DNA of 55,000 nt from Neocallimastix lanati (nom. inval.) (taxonomy: Eukaryota > Neocallimastigomycota > Neocallimastigomycetes > Neocallimastigales > Neocallimastigaceae). The stretch spans positions 455,001 to 510,000 of the forward strand of contig JACVTC010000072.1 in the NCBI GenBank assembly GCA_016946835.1, in the 5' to 3' direction. The notes under the pieces are model-generated. The model was not told where the DNA came from, made no database searches, and worked only from the letters and a program-made list of their open reading frames with translations. Of this stretch, positions 1 to 12,839 are shown in pieces. How positions within the stretch are numbered: the first letter of the stretch is position 1; the number at the start of each line of letters is the position of its first letter. The position numbers and the translations under genes were made by a program.

Positions 1-1641
1 ACAAAAGATATATTCTAGAATTTGGAATGGAGAATTTCCTAGCTCATGGAATGAAGCAAGTATTATATCTATTCCTAAAAAAGGAGATGATCTATCTGAT
101 TGTGACAATTATCGAGGTATGGTATCTCTCTGATTAACAATGGTATAAAACTCATTGCGAAAATAATCTCCAAAAGAATTTCTGAATTTGGACTTAAAAT
201 TAATTTTATTAGGCCAGAGCAATTTGGATTTCGTAATAAAGAAGAATGTGTTAGTTTGTTTATTTCAATTCGAGAAATTTGTCAAAGGCGTAAAAATGAT
301 ACTAAAGAAACTTACCTTGCTTTTCTAGATTTAAAAAAAGGCATATGATTCTGTTTCAATAGGTAATATTTTATATAAATTAGATGCTTTAGGTATTAGA
401 GGTGAATGTTATCAATTTATAAAAAATCTATATTTTGACTTCCAAAGCCAGTGTTAAAATTGATGATCAATATTCGGAATCTTTTAATATTATGAAAGGA
501 GTTAGACAAGGTTGTCCAACTAATCACCAATTCTTTTCAATCTATTTATTAATGTCATTTTTAATGATTTTTACAGACCTTGGAATTCCTTTAGGCGAAT
601 CTAGATGTTGTGATGGACTCTTTGCAGATGATATTGTTTTATGCACATCGTCAAGAACTAAGTTAAAAAAAAAATAGTTAAGAAGGTAAATGAATGGGCT
701 AAATTTAATATGATGAATTTTTGGAATATTAGCAAGTGTGCAACGATGGTGATTCGACCAGACACACCTCTTTTTCAAAATAAAAAGAGATCCTACTTTT
801 TATCTTGCTGGTCAACCAATCCCAATAACTAAATGTTATATCTATTTAGGTATACCATTTGATAAAAGTTTATCGTTGAACCCTATTATTAAATTACTTA
901 ACTCTAAAGTTACTAAAGCTCTCTTTTTTTGTTATAAATTTCTTTCAAATTCCAAAATTCCTATTCCATTTAAGAAGATTATAATTAACTCCTATGTACT
1001 TAGTAAAGTCTCTTACTTTGCACCTTTACTTGGTTCAAATAAATCGAGAACAAATAATACTCAGAAATTAATTAATAAAGGATTAAGATGGATTGCAGGT
1101 TTACAAAAAGTCAAATCTTTTATTAATGTATATTCTATTTCAAAAGATTTAAATATTCCTCCATTGTCAGCAGAGTGTGCTTTGTCTCAAGTCAAATGTT
1201 TTAATAAATGGAAAGATTCAAATTGTATTATTTTCTATTTTAGTTAGTAATATTCCAAAATCTAGAAAATATACGTGGACGAAAGAAAGTAGAACTCATA
1301 GACGTAAACTAGAGAACAGAGGTAATAACGATAATAAAATCAAGGATTTTTATTGGAAAAGAGATATGAAAATCAATTCTATTAAAGCTGAATTTTATGA
1401 CAAAAACAGATTCGAAGAAACATCAAATTTTATAAAACTTTGTTATGAATATCCTGATCTTTCATATGGTTTCTATTGGCTATTGAGAGCACGAAGCGAA
1501 TATAGATTAGATGCTAGAATTGCCAAAGCTGCAAAAATAATAGATCAAATGTGTCCTAATTTTTGTCCCTGTTGTAAAAGTAATAAACAATGGATAAGGC
1601 ATTGGTTAATTGATTGTCCGTTTTTTCAATCATATTCGTAG
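1..1641 (+). pseudogene. Degenerate LINE (non-LTR retrotransposon) reverse transcriptase, 5'-truncated by window edge
   Basis: Reverse-transcriptase ORF of a non-LTR retrotransposon, broken by several frameshifts. Reading through the shifts gives the expected order: SIIPIPKKGD-like 'SIPKKGDDLSDCDNYRG' (about 80-118), 'EQFGFRNKEECVS' (about 217-255), 'YLAFLDLKK' then after a one-base slip in an A-run 'AYDSV' (about 310-357), 'GVRQGCP' (about 499-520) and the catalytic 'FADDIVL' (about 620-643). A C-terminal Cys/His motif 'CPCC...HWLIDCP' lies at about 1564-1620. All belong to the LINE RT and post-RT region. There is no intact frame, so the copy looks dead. The endonuclease end would lie left of the window. 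Family (L1-like or other) is not resolved; the assignment to LINE RT is firm. Confidence 0.9.
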
Positions 1642-2330
1642 TAAAGTTTATAATAAAATTTTTTTTTATATAATGCTTTTAACCGTGGCAACCTAACAAA
1701 TGATATAGTTAATAGTAATAATGATAATAGCAATAGTAATAATAGTAATAGTAATAATAGTAATAGTAATAATAGTAATAGCAATAATAGTAATAGTAAT
1801 AATAGTAATAGTAATAATAGTAATAGTAATAATAGTAATAGTAATAATAGTAATAGTATTAATAGTAATAGTAATAATAGTTATAGTAATATTAGTAATA
1901 GTAATAATAGTAATAGTAATAATAGTAATAGTAATATTAGTAATAGTATTATTAGTAATGTTAGTAATAGTATTGAAAATAATATGTATGTTGATTCTAG
2001 TGTGTGTAAAAAAGTGTTTAATTTCCTTTTTGGAGGTCGAAGTATTAATAACAGTACAAGGGAATGGAAGGATCTATTTAAGTGCCAGATGAAATCAGGT
2101 GCTTATTCTGATACTCCATTACTCCATTCTTGGTGGTTACTGCGGCACTTCTTCAATCGATTATACCTATTGCTATTGGCCAGCAATGATCTTTGTTCAG
2201 TAGGTTCAAATCGAATCGTACTACTACTACTACACCAAGAGCGTTAATGCTGAAGAAACAGTAAGACAGGCCAGCAGGGCTAGCGCAACCAATGAAGATC
2301 ATAATTTTGTATCTTAAAATTATGATGAAC
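1642..2330 (+). mobile_element. LINE 3' region with in-frame Asn/Ser minisatellite and C-terminal tail
   Basis: Continuation of the LINE 3' of its Cys/His motif. In the frame starting at 1720 the AATAGT array reads as Asn/Ser and runs without a stop into 'VCKKVFNFLFGGRS' and 'REWKDLF' (to about 2080), then onward to a TAA at 2245-2247. The segment from about 2000 to 2330 recurs in diverged form at 2580-2925 ('FLLGGRD', 'EWEVLF', then a shared GCAGGGCTAG-bearing stretch). This marks it as repeated-element sequence rather than a host gene. The product beyond the GG motif is not recognised. Confidence 0.65.
1711..1972 (+). repeat. AATAGT-based minisatellite (about 15-nt period)
   Basis: Direct array of AATAGTAATAGTAAT-type units with a few substitutions (GTATT, AGTTAT). 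It lies between the LINE Cys/His motif and the FLFGGRS segment and keeps the Asn/Ser reading frame open. Confidence 0.9.
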
Positions 2331-2569
2331 ATTGTGAAGTCAAAATTAATTATTATACTTCAGTATAATAATACCCTTGTGAAGTCTTACAGATATTAAT
2401 TAAATGAAACTAGAATACTTTTTGTGTTTTATTTTGTTTATTTTTTTATCTTTTTTTTTTTTTCTTTTTTATTATATGTATTTTATTAAAAATTTAATTA
2501 ATAAAGATGAAACAAGTTTGCTGCCGTTAAAAAAAAAAAAAAAAAAAAGTGTGTAAATATATAAGTGAC

Positions 2570-2956
2570 ATGGTACCGATTATATGATTTCCTTCTTGGT
2601 GGGAGAGATACAGACATTATTAATTTAAATTAAAAGAAAAAAAAAAAAAAAAAAAAAAGGAATGGGAGGTTTTGTTTAAGAACTAATTCATTTTTCGTGA
2701 ATATTTAAAAACACCATTCTTGGTGTGATCTGCTAGTTCTTTTTATAGAAATTATGACTTATTAGGGCCAATACTCGTTCAAACGGTTACTATTCCTATG
2801 GTATAAGAGCAATCTAACCAAGGAGTGTCAACGTTGAAAATTGTAGTTAAGACAAGGCTAGCAGGGCTAGTGTCTCTGAAGGAGAAGACCATAATTTCTT
2901 TCAGATCGTCAATTCAAACCCTAATCTATAAGGAAATGAGGTTCGCTGCAAAGGGA

Positions 2957-2960
<4 letters not shown>
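2570..2960 (+). mobile_element. Second, decayed copy of the LINE 3' segment
   Basis: Parallels 2000-2330 in the same order: 'FLLGGRD' at about 2586, an EW..LF motif at about 2661 after an A-run, an ACCATTCTTGGTG match at about 2712, and a shared block around GCAGGGCTAG (about 2860-2870) followed by gaag-ccataattt. Reading frames are broken. It is preceded by an A-run (about 2529-2548) that could be an old poly(A) tail, and followed by a 30-nt T-run. Inferred to be an independent insertion or a tandem copy of the same element family. Confidence 0.6.
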
Positions 2961-2990
<30 letters not shown>

Positions 2991-3154
2991 AATTTTATTT
3001 ATACACTTTAATTTTGAATATTACTTTTTTTTTTATTTCACAGTACTATTTTAAATATTATTATGCTCAAATTGGACAAATAATATTTATTTATTTTATT
3101 AATTCTGTGTTTTTATTTATTTTTTTTTTTTGTCATGTAATCAATAAATTAATA

Positions 3155-3156
3155 TA

Positions 3157-3247
<91 letters not shown>

Positions 3248-3291
3248 ATATTAAAGTTCGCAATAATTCCTTCTATATAAAAAAAAAAATA

Positions 3292-3329
<38 letters not shown>
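3155..3329. repeat. (AAAT)n array followed by (ATT)n array
   Basis: AAAT units run about 3155-3249, then a short unique stretch, then ATT units about 3292-3329. Simple-sequence DNA; apparent ORFs over it are low complexity. Confidence 0.9.
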
Positions 3330-3330
<1 letters not shown>

Positions 3331-3429
3331 ATATAACACTTAAAATAAGAAATTTTTTTTTTTTTTTTTTTTTTTTTGTTTTTGGTTTTATTTTTGTTTT
3401 TTTTATATATATATATATATATCCATATA

Positions 3430-4235
3430 ACTTATTTTGAACATTCTATTAAGCTTAAGTATTCCTCTTATGTGGTTGATAAGGCTATTTTTTTCTGAGT
3501 AATTTATTTCCATGATATTGAACTATTTCCTAATACAAAAATATATCCTGAAAGTGTATCGTCTTTTAATTTCATCAAATCGAAAAAATCCGCATCTCAA
3601 TAAGCTCTTAAAAAAAAAATTTTTTTTTTTTTGTTTTTCTTTCTGTTTTAATGGATTGAATAGTCCTTTGTAGTCCCTTTTTTTTTTTTTTTTTGTACTT
3701 TTAAGGTATTTTTTTATATTTGAATACCTGCACTTCAAATCAGTTTCTATTGGATTCTCAGAAATTTCTTGCAGCTTGGTTTAATACAAATTACTCTATC
3801 TGGTCTTGTTTTTTGTTGATGCTGATATATATAAACAATCTTTTATAATCAGATTTGTTAAATATGTTCAGAATTTTCTCTATCTTCGAATTTTTCCATT
3901 AATACATGGTGTTCTAGTTATTTTAATATTGCTTATATTATATTGTTAGTTAACATTTTTTTCCAATATAATTCTTTGGATTAATTTCATAGCCTTTATT
4001 TGTTTTAACTATATTAATTAATTCCAATAATTTTGTTCGCTACTTTATCCATGGAGGCTTTGTATTTATGTTTTATCTTTGTAACAAAAAATTTGATAAT
4101 TTCTTTATTCTCTCCTGTAATTAAATATATCATCAACATAAAGTGTTATTAATAAGCATAAATTATATAAATTATTAATTTAATATTTATCAAATTAGCA
4201 ATTATCTGTATTATATTGATATTAAATTAATCCAA

Positions 4236-4266
<31 letters not shown>

Positions 4267-4640
4267 AAACCTGCGATTTTGTAAAAACAACTGCCTTACA
4301 CAGCTTGTTTGAGTCCACAAAGAGCGCTTTTTAATAATTTCAGATTTTCCATTACTAAATGCTTATTATCACCGATTGGAATTTAATCACAAAATTTTCT
4401 CATCTAGATTAGATTAACATTAATCCCATCTATATATTGATGAAATAACAATTGTTACTCCTAAAAAAAACTATCCATTTCTATTGTGGGAGAATAGGTA
4501 CAGGTATAATCAAATTCTTTTATTTTTGACGAAAATCTCTGACGACTAATCTTGCTTTATCCATACTATCATCCTTAATAGTAAAAACTCATTTAACATC
4601 GAGCGGTTTAACGCCTTATAGAGTATTCTTGTTTTCCATA
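3430..4640 (-). pseudogene. Fossil Ty1/copia retrotransposon, reverse transcriptase-RNase H region
   Basis: On the minus strand, in the order expected for copia polyproteins: 'DKARLVVRDFRQ' (about 4600-4535; family motif KARLV..G..Q), 'GLKQA' (about 4330-4298), the active-site 'YVDD' (about 4143-4109, followed after a frameshift by an LITGE-like stretch), 'TRPD' (about 3815-3795), 'NPIETDL' and 'KKYLKST' (about 3760-3700, family NP...H...RYLKGT), then RNase H 'LSGYIFVLGNSSISWK' (about 3565-3505) and 'KKIALSTT' with 'EEYLSLIECSK' (about 3490-3435). Stops, frameshifts and homopolymer insertions break it throughout. No integrase and no LTRs were recognised. Assignment to copia is firm from the combination of motifs; the copy is inactive. 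Confidence 0.88.
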
Positions 4641-4669
4641 ATTTTTATAATATTATTTCTATATAAAAT

Positions 4670-4712
<43 letters not shown>

Positions 4713-6292
4713 TAATTCTTTGTTTTATTGCATCTTTTCATTTGTCGATAGGGGGGAGGGAGTGAATGGTTTCCATTCTGATGCTCTTGGTCATTGGCAT
4801 TGGCGATATATGTAAGAATGTAAGAATGCATAAAGAAATTCAGCGTCGGGCAGACGTGTAAACGATGTCTTGCGAGCAGCTATGCTTTATTGGTATGTCA
4901 TATATCATCAAACCGACAGTAATAACTGTTGAGGCACTAATAGTAGATGGGTAACCCATAATGTGTGTATCTATTTATTTATTTATTTATTTGTTAAATT
5001 ATTTATTAATTTATTTATTTATTTATTTATTTATTTTTTTGATATATTTAATATTTTAATTTATAATTATTAATTTTGTTATGATATTAATTGTTCCTAT
5101 TAAAATTTATTGCTATTATATTTTATAATCATCAACATTTAATTCTTGTTTCATGCTATTATTATACACTAAAAATCTATTTAACCAATGCAATTCATTT
5201 GAATAAATTAATATTTAATTCAATATATTGTTTAATATATTAAAATTAAATTGTTACATCTACTTTTCATATTACGGTAAAAGAAATTTAAAAAAAAAAA
5301 GCATTATAAAACCTTAATTAATAATAAATTGATATTTAAATAAATAAAGGAAACTTTAAAATATAGTAAATTATTTGATTAAACATACATTAAGAAATGA
5401 AATAAAATAAATAGATAAATAGATAAATAAATAAATAATAAAAATAATAAATAAATAAATAAATAAATAATAAAAAAATAATAAATAAACAAAATAAATA
5501 ATTAAATAAATAAAATAAACATATAATAAATATAATATAATATATATTTTTTAATTTATATATTAATATAATAATTCTATTGGTTAAAAAATGATTTGTA
5601 ATACTTAATCAAAAAAAAAAAAGAATTTAATAAGTAATAAATAAATAAATAATTAAATAAATAATAAATAATAAATAATTGAATAAATAATAAATAATTG
5701 AATAAATAATAAATAATATATAATTGAATAAAAATAGATAATAAATAATTGAATAAATAATAAATAATAAATAATTGAATAAAAATAAATAATAAATAAT
5801 TGAATAAATAATAAATAATATATAATTAAATAAATAATAAATAATAAATAATTGAATAAATAATAAATAATATATAATTGAATAAAAATAAATAATAAAT
5901 AATTGAATAAAAATAAATAATAAATAATTAAATAATAAATAATAAATAATAAATAATTGAATAATAAATATTAAATAATAAATAATAAATATTAAATAAT
6001 AAATAATAAATAATAAATAATAAATAATAAATATTAAATAATAAAAAATAAATAATAAATAATAATTAATAAATAATAAATAATAAATAATAAATAATAA
6101 ATAATAAATAATTGAATAATAAATAATAAATAGTAAGTAATAATAAATAATTATTTAATTTTATGAAGTAATTCAGAATATTTAATTATATAATAATTAA
6201 TTTTTTTATATTATTTTTTATATTATTATTTATTTACTTAACTTTATTAATTATTTAATTTTATCTTTGTCCTACATTAAAAAATAAGTAAG

Positions 6293-6339
<47 letters not shown>

Positions 6340-7099
6340 ATATATGAATAAATTAATTAAACTTCTTAACCACATTCAAAAAAATTTTTTTTCAATTCTT
6401 AACCACATTCAAAAAAATTTTTTTTTTAATTTAGGGAGAGGAAAAATTAAAAAATAAAAAATAAAAAAAAAAATTTAATAATAATACAAAAAAAAAAAAT
6501 AAAATTTTTATTTTGAAATTTTATTTCTACTTTTTTTTCTTTTTCTTTTTTTCTTTTGAAATTATTCTTTTTTTTTTTGTTTATTTCTTTTCTTTATTAT
6601 TGTTATTTTTTTTTTTGTTTAGAAACAAAAAAAAAGAATATAAAGTTAAATAATCTCAATAAAAGAAAAAAAATAATATTACAAAAAAAAATAATAATTT
6701 ATTAGTACTATTTAACTATTTTAATTTAATAGCAACTAATAAATCTTTATTTTTTTTATTATTTTTATTTTATTTTCTATGATACTTTTTATATATATAT
6801 ATAAATTAGTAATTTAAGATAACAATAATAAAAAAAATAATAGAAATTATATAATAAAAATAATTAAAAAAAAATTAAAAAAAAAAAAAATAAAAAAAAT
6901 AAAATAAGCACATAAACATATATATATATATTTGTGACTTTAATAAATAACTCAATTAATAATTATAAATAACAAAATTAATAATAATTATAATAATTAA
7001 ATTTCAATATAATTTAATATCATAGAAAGTAAAGATAGACAAATCATATTAATAAAACAGTAATATATAATATTAATATAATTATTATAATATTATAAA
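4641..7099. other. Intergenic AT-rich repeat desert
   Basis: About 2.4 kb without a supported gene. A T-run (4672-4709) is followed by 4740-4965, which has unusually high G+C for this DNA and no recognisable frame; it could be remnant sequence of the neighbouring copia element. From 4970 on there is almost only A/T, with TTTA/AAAT arrays, a long AATAAATAATTGAATA-type array (5630-6150), an AAAT array (about 6292-6341) and an imperfect pair of about 40-nt direct repeats around CTTAACCACATTCAAAAAAA (6362-6425). The last few hundred bases presumably contain the promoter of the EF-hand gene; no defined element is visible. Confidence 0.7.
5395..6165. repeat. AAATAAT/AATTGAATAAATAAT satellite-like array
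   Basis: Many imperfect copies of a unit resembling AATAAATAATTGAATAAAT with AAATAAT interruptions, flanked by AAAT arrays. Pure A/T apart from the G in TTGAA. No coding frame. Confidence 0.85.
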
Positions 7100-10000
7100 A
7101 TGTCTTTAAATCCTTCTACTGAAAAAGTAATTGAATTACTTGCTCAAAAATTATATAATGAAAGAAAACAAAACCATAAATATGATAAAAATGTTGCTCA
7201 TTTAAGTTCCCTTGCTTCAAGAATTTCTGATAAAAAGAATAATACTAGTAAACCTAACTCTAGAAGAATTTCTATTAACGACCCTTCTCTCTTAATTAAA
7301 GATAATGAAATTACTGACAGTTTAAAAGAATTTGCAAAAGAAATCTTTCATAGATGTGATTTGGATAAAGATGGTTTATTAAATACAAAAGAATATAATA
7401 ATTATTTCCGTTTAATTGATATGGATCCTGTAAATATTTATATTTATTTTTATATATATATTATATTTTTATTTATAATTTTTATTATATAAGTTGTATA
7501 TAAATATATCAAAATTTTAAAATTTGAAATTTATTATATACATATATATTATTTATTTTAATTCATTATTACTATTAAATTATTATTATTATTTTTTTAA
7601 GGAATTGAAAAGAAATTTTTTTAAGAAAAAAGAGAAAATAATTTTAATTTAATTTATTTTATATTATTTATTTTTTAAAAAAAAACTTTTATTATTTTAA
7701 TTTTAATTATTTTTTTTTATTTTTTATTTTTATTATTTTTTTTTTTTTTTAAAAAAAAATCATATATTAATTTTATTTTATTTTTATTTTTATTTTATTT
7801 TTGTTAAATATATATATACATTTATAAAAAATTATAAATTATGAATAAAAGATGGATGAAGAAGGTGTAAATTTTATGTTTTCCTGTTTTGGTTCAGAAG
7901 GTAAACATAAAGCTCTTTCTTTAAACGATTTTTATGGATTCATTAGGTATTTAGCTATGGTGGATAGACAAGAATTAATAAGAAGTTTAAACTATGTTTT
8001 TGGTGAGGAAACTGTATTAAGAAAGTTAACTGGTGAAACTGGTGGAACTTATATTGGTAGTAGCTCAAGTACCAGTGTTCCTAAGAAATCACTTGATGAA
8101 ATACCTTTAATGGATGGAAATGAAATTTGTCAACCATTAAAAGATATTGCTAAAAATTTATTCGATCAATGTGATAAAGATGGTGATGGAATCTTGAATG
8201 GTAAAGAATATAATGATTATTTTGCACTATTAGATACTGAACCTGTAAGTTATTTAATATATATAATACAAAAAAAAAAAAAAAAATTTTTTTTATTAAT
8301 AAATTAACAAATAAACTAATATAATTTTATTTTTAATAATATAAATATATAATTTTTATATTTATATTTATATTTATATTTATATTTATATTTATATTAT
8401 ATTTATATTTATTTCTTATAATATTGTAATTAATATTTATACTTCATTTTTATAAAATAATTAATTAAAAAGATGGAAGAAACTGGATTATCTTTAATGT
8501 TTTTGAGCTTTGGTGTTGAAGGTAAAGGCAAAGGTTTAAGTTTAAAGGATTTATATGGTGTTTATAAATTCCAAATTATGACAGATAAAGCAGAATTACT
8601 TCGTGGTTTAAAATATGCTTTTGGTGAAGATAATTTAATTGATAGATTAACTGGTAATTATCATCCTGATGATAATACTACCAGAAGAGAAACTAAAGTT
8701 AATAACAATAAATCTAATGTCCCTAGAAAATCACTTAATGAAATTTCCTTAATGGATGGAAATGAAATTAGTCAACCATTAAAAGATATTGCTAAATATT
8801 TATTCGATAAAAGTGATAAAGATGGTGATGGTATCTTGAATGGTAAAGAATATAATGATTATTTCGCTTTATTAGATACTGAACCAGTAAGTAATTTAAT
8901 ATATATAATACAAAAAAAAAAAAAAAAAAATTTTTTTTTATTAATAAATTAGCAAATAAACTAATATAATTTTATTTTTAATAATATAAATATATAATTT
9001 TTATATTTATATTTATATTTATATTTATATCTATATTTATATTTATATTTATATTTATATTTATATTTATATTTATATTTATATTTATATTTATATTTAT
9101 ATTTATATTTATATTTATATTTATATTTATATTTATATTTATATTTATATTTATATTTATATTTATATTTATATTTATATTTATATTTATATTTATATTT
9201 ATATTTACATTCATATTTATTTATTTGTATATATTATAATTAATATTTCTATTTCATTTTTATAATATTATTAATTAAAAAGATGGAAGAAACTGGATTA
9301 TCTTTAATGTTTTTGAGTTTTGGTGTTGAAGGTAAAGGAAAAGGTTTAAGTTTAAAGGATTTATATGGTGTTTATAAATTCCAAATTATGACGGATAAAG
9401 CAGAACTTCTTCGTGGTTTAAAATATGCTTTTGGTGAAGATAATTTGATTGATCGATTAACTGGAAATTATCATCCTGATGATAATAATTCTATCCTTAG
9501 CTTAAGTGAGGATTCAATAACAAATAATAATAGTACCAATTTATCAAAATCTAATACTCCTAAGAAGTCTCTTAATGAAATTCCATTAATAGATGGTGAT
9601 GAAATTTGTCAACCTTTAAAGGATATTGCTAAAGATTTATTTAATAAAAGTGATAAAGATGGTGATGGCCTATTAAATGAAAAAGAATTTAATAATTATT
9701 TCTCTTTATTAGATACTGAACCTGTATATATATATATTACATAATATAATAATATAAACATTAATATATTAATTTATTTATTTATTTTTAATATTACTAT
9801 TACTATTACTATTATTATTTTTTTTTATTTTTATTTTATTTTTTATTTTATTTTTTATTTTTTTATTTATTAATATACAAATTTACTAATATATTTTATT
9901 ATATTTTATACTTTGTATTTTTTTATATAATATATATTCAATTTTTTTCTTATGAATAATGTATATATTATTATTATTTATTAATAGATGGGAGAATCAG

Positions 10001-11284
10001 GTTTAAAATTAACATTTGTAAGTTTCGGAGTTGAGGGTAAAGGTAAAGGTTTAAGTTTAAAGGATTTATACGGTTTATATAAATTCCAAATTATGACTGA
10101 TAAAGATGATTTCCTTCGTGGTTTAAAGTATGCTTATGGTGAAAATAATTTAATTGATAAATTAAGTGGTAATTATGAACCTACTAATACCAGTTCCAAA
10201 GATAATTCAACCTCCAGTAAAAATAATAATAATAATACCAACAATAAAACAAATTCAAATTCATCCAAAACCAATGATTCCAAAAAATCACTAAATGAAA
10301 TACCTTTAATGGATGGAAATGAAATTTGTCAACCTTTAAAAGATATTGTTAAGGAATTATTCATTAAATGTGATAAGGATAAGGATGGAAAATTGAATGC
10401 TAGGGAATATAATGATTATTTCCGTTTATTAGATACAGAACCAGTAAGTTAATTTTATTTTTATTATTATTATTAAATTTTTTTTTTATGTATTTTTATA
10501 ATCTATATATTCAATATACTAAATTATTTAATTATATTTATATTTATTTATTATTTATTTATTTATTATTTATTTATTTATTTATTATTTATTTATTTAT
10601 TATTTATTTATTTATTTATATATTATTTGTTTATTTATTAAATTTAAAGATGTCTGAATCTGGATTACTTTTAGTATTTTTAAGTTTCGGTGTTGAAGGT
10701 AAAGGCAAAGGTTTAACCTTGAATGATTTATATGGTGTCTATAAATTCCAAATTATGACTGATAAAGAAGATGTTCTTCGTGGTTTAAAGTATGCTTATG
10801 GCGAAAAACATTTAATTGAAAGATTAAGTGGTACTTATAATCCAAGTTCGAATATTAAAAATACAAATGATAATAATAGTGATAATAGTGATAAAGAAGA
10901 TTCGGATGATGACGATGGGTTTGATTTTGATAAACTTTTTGGAAATAATACTAATCATTCAAATGACAAAAAAAGTAGTAATTATGATTCTAGTAGCAGT
11001 AGTTCAAGAATAGATAATAAATTAATTAATAATAGTGGAAATGATATTAAGGATGAATTAAAAAGTATGGTTGAAGAAATATTTTATAGATTTGATAAAG
11101 ATAAAGATAAAACATTAAGTATTAATGAATTCTGGGATTTCAGTCGTTATTGTGGTATGGTATTTGTAAGTATCTTTATTTTCGTCAACCATTATCATTA
11201 ATATTATTATTAGTATTAATAGTATTAGCGTTATAAATTATTATTTATAAATTAAACTTAACAAATTATATATTTATATTAAAA

Positions 11285-11321
<37 letters not shown>

Positions 11322-12029
11322 TTTTTTTTTATTTTGCAATTTTTATTAAAATATTTATAGTCAAATAGATCTGATATACAAAAACTTCAATGCTTCAGTG
11401 GAAGAAATAATATAGATTTAGGTAGTTTTTATAAATTTTTCTATATTGAATCTTTAGAACATCAGGATGACGTTTTTAATTATTTAGTTAATATCTATGG
11501 TGAAGAGCAAGTCAATAAAGAATTATCTCTTCAATCCGATTTAAAACAAAAATCTGTTCCTAAAAAATCAATTAATGAAATTCAGTTTATGAATGGTAAT
11601 GATATTATTAGTGAATTAAAAAGTATTGCTAGAGAAATATTTATTAAATGTGATAAGGATAGGGATGGTATATTGAATTCTAATGAATATAATGATTATT
11701 TCCGTTTAATTGGTATGGAAATGGTAAGTTGAACAAATCAAAAAATTTATTTTATTTTATTTATTAATTTATATATTTAATATTTTAATTTATTAACCAG
11801 TTGGCATTATTAAATATATTTTTATATTTTTATATTTTTATATTTTTATATTTTTATATTTTTATATTTTTATATTTTTATATTTTTATATTTTTATATT
11901 TTTATATTTTTATATTTTTATATTTTTATATTTTTATATTTTTATATTTTTATATTTTTATATTTTTATATTTTTATATTTTTTATTTATATTTTTTTAT
12001 TTATATTTATATTTATATTTATATTTTAA

Positions 12030-12060
<31 letters not shown>

Positions 12061-12791
12061 ATTTTTATTTTATTTTATTTTTTTTATTTATATACTTATT
12101 TTAATTTTTATTTATTTATTTTTTTTTTTTTTTATTTATATACTTAATTCTTATTTTTAATTTTTTTATTTTTATTTATATTTATATATATATTTTTATT
12201 ATATATAATAAATAACATATATATATTATTATAATGATTATAATAGATGGATCAAAATGGAATAAGATTAATGTTTTCAACTTTCGGTGTTGAAGCTCGT
12301 GGACAAGGTTTCACTTTAAATGATTTCTTTGCTTTTATTCGATTCCAAGCTATGAGTGATAAAAATGAACTTATTAGAGCTTTAACTCATATTTATGGTG
12401 AAAATAATTTAATTGAAAGATTAACTAGTGAATCTACTAAGGATTTATATAATATAATACCATCTGAGAAAGCGTATCAACTTATTTTATTAAATGGAAA
12501 TGACCTTATACCAGCACTTAAAGAACTCATTGGTCAAGTATTTGATAGGTGTGATATTGATAGAGATGGTTTATTGAACCATGATGAATTTAATGAATAC
12601 TTTAAAATTATTGGCATGGAACCTGTAAGTATAAGTATTCAATTTATACTTAATCATAAAAAAAATTATGAAATAATCATAAAAATTATATATATTCATA
12701 AACATTATGAAATAATTATAAAAATTATATATTGTGAACATAATAGATATTTTATATAAAAAATGTAATTATTAATATTAAACTATTTAAA

Positions 12792-12839
<48 letters not shown>

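Noticed and set aside
1721-2092. Ile/Val-rich frame that looks like a membrane helix array
   Set aside because: Shadow frame of the AATAGT minisatellite; the Asn/Ser frame is the one that continues into LINE-like coding sequence.
2200-2225. tRNA-like B-box GGTTCAAATC
   Set aside because: No cloverleaf arms or A-box at the right distance; it lies within the repeated LINE 3' segment.
8978-9214. Antisense Asn-Ile repeat frame
   Set aside because: Reverse reading of the TTTATA microsatellite in intron 3; no independent support.
7852-9744. Tandem single-exon EF-hand genes, each with its own ATG and stop
   Set aside because: Each open frame runs past a precisely placed GT donor into A/T simple sequence before stopping. 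All units join at phase 0 and the first and last units are complementary halves. One spliced gene explains this better, pending transcript data.
11801-12160. Phe/Leu/Tyr/Ile-rich frame resembling a membrane protein
   Set aside because: It is a translation of an 8-nt TATATTTT array inside intron 7 of the EF-hand gene.
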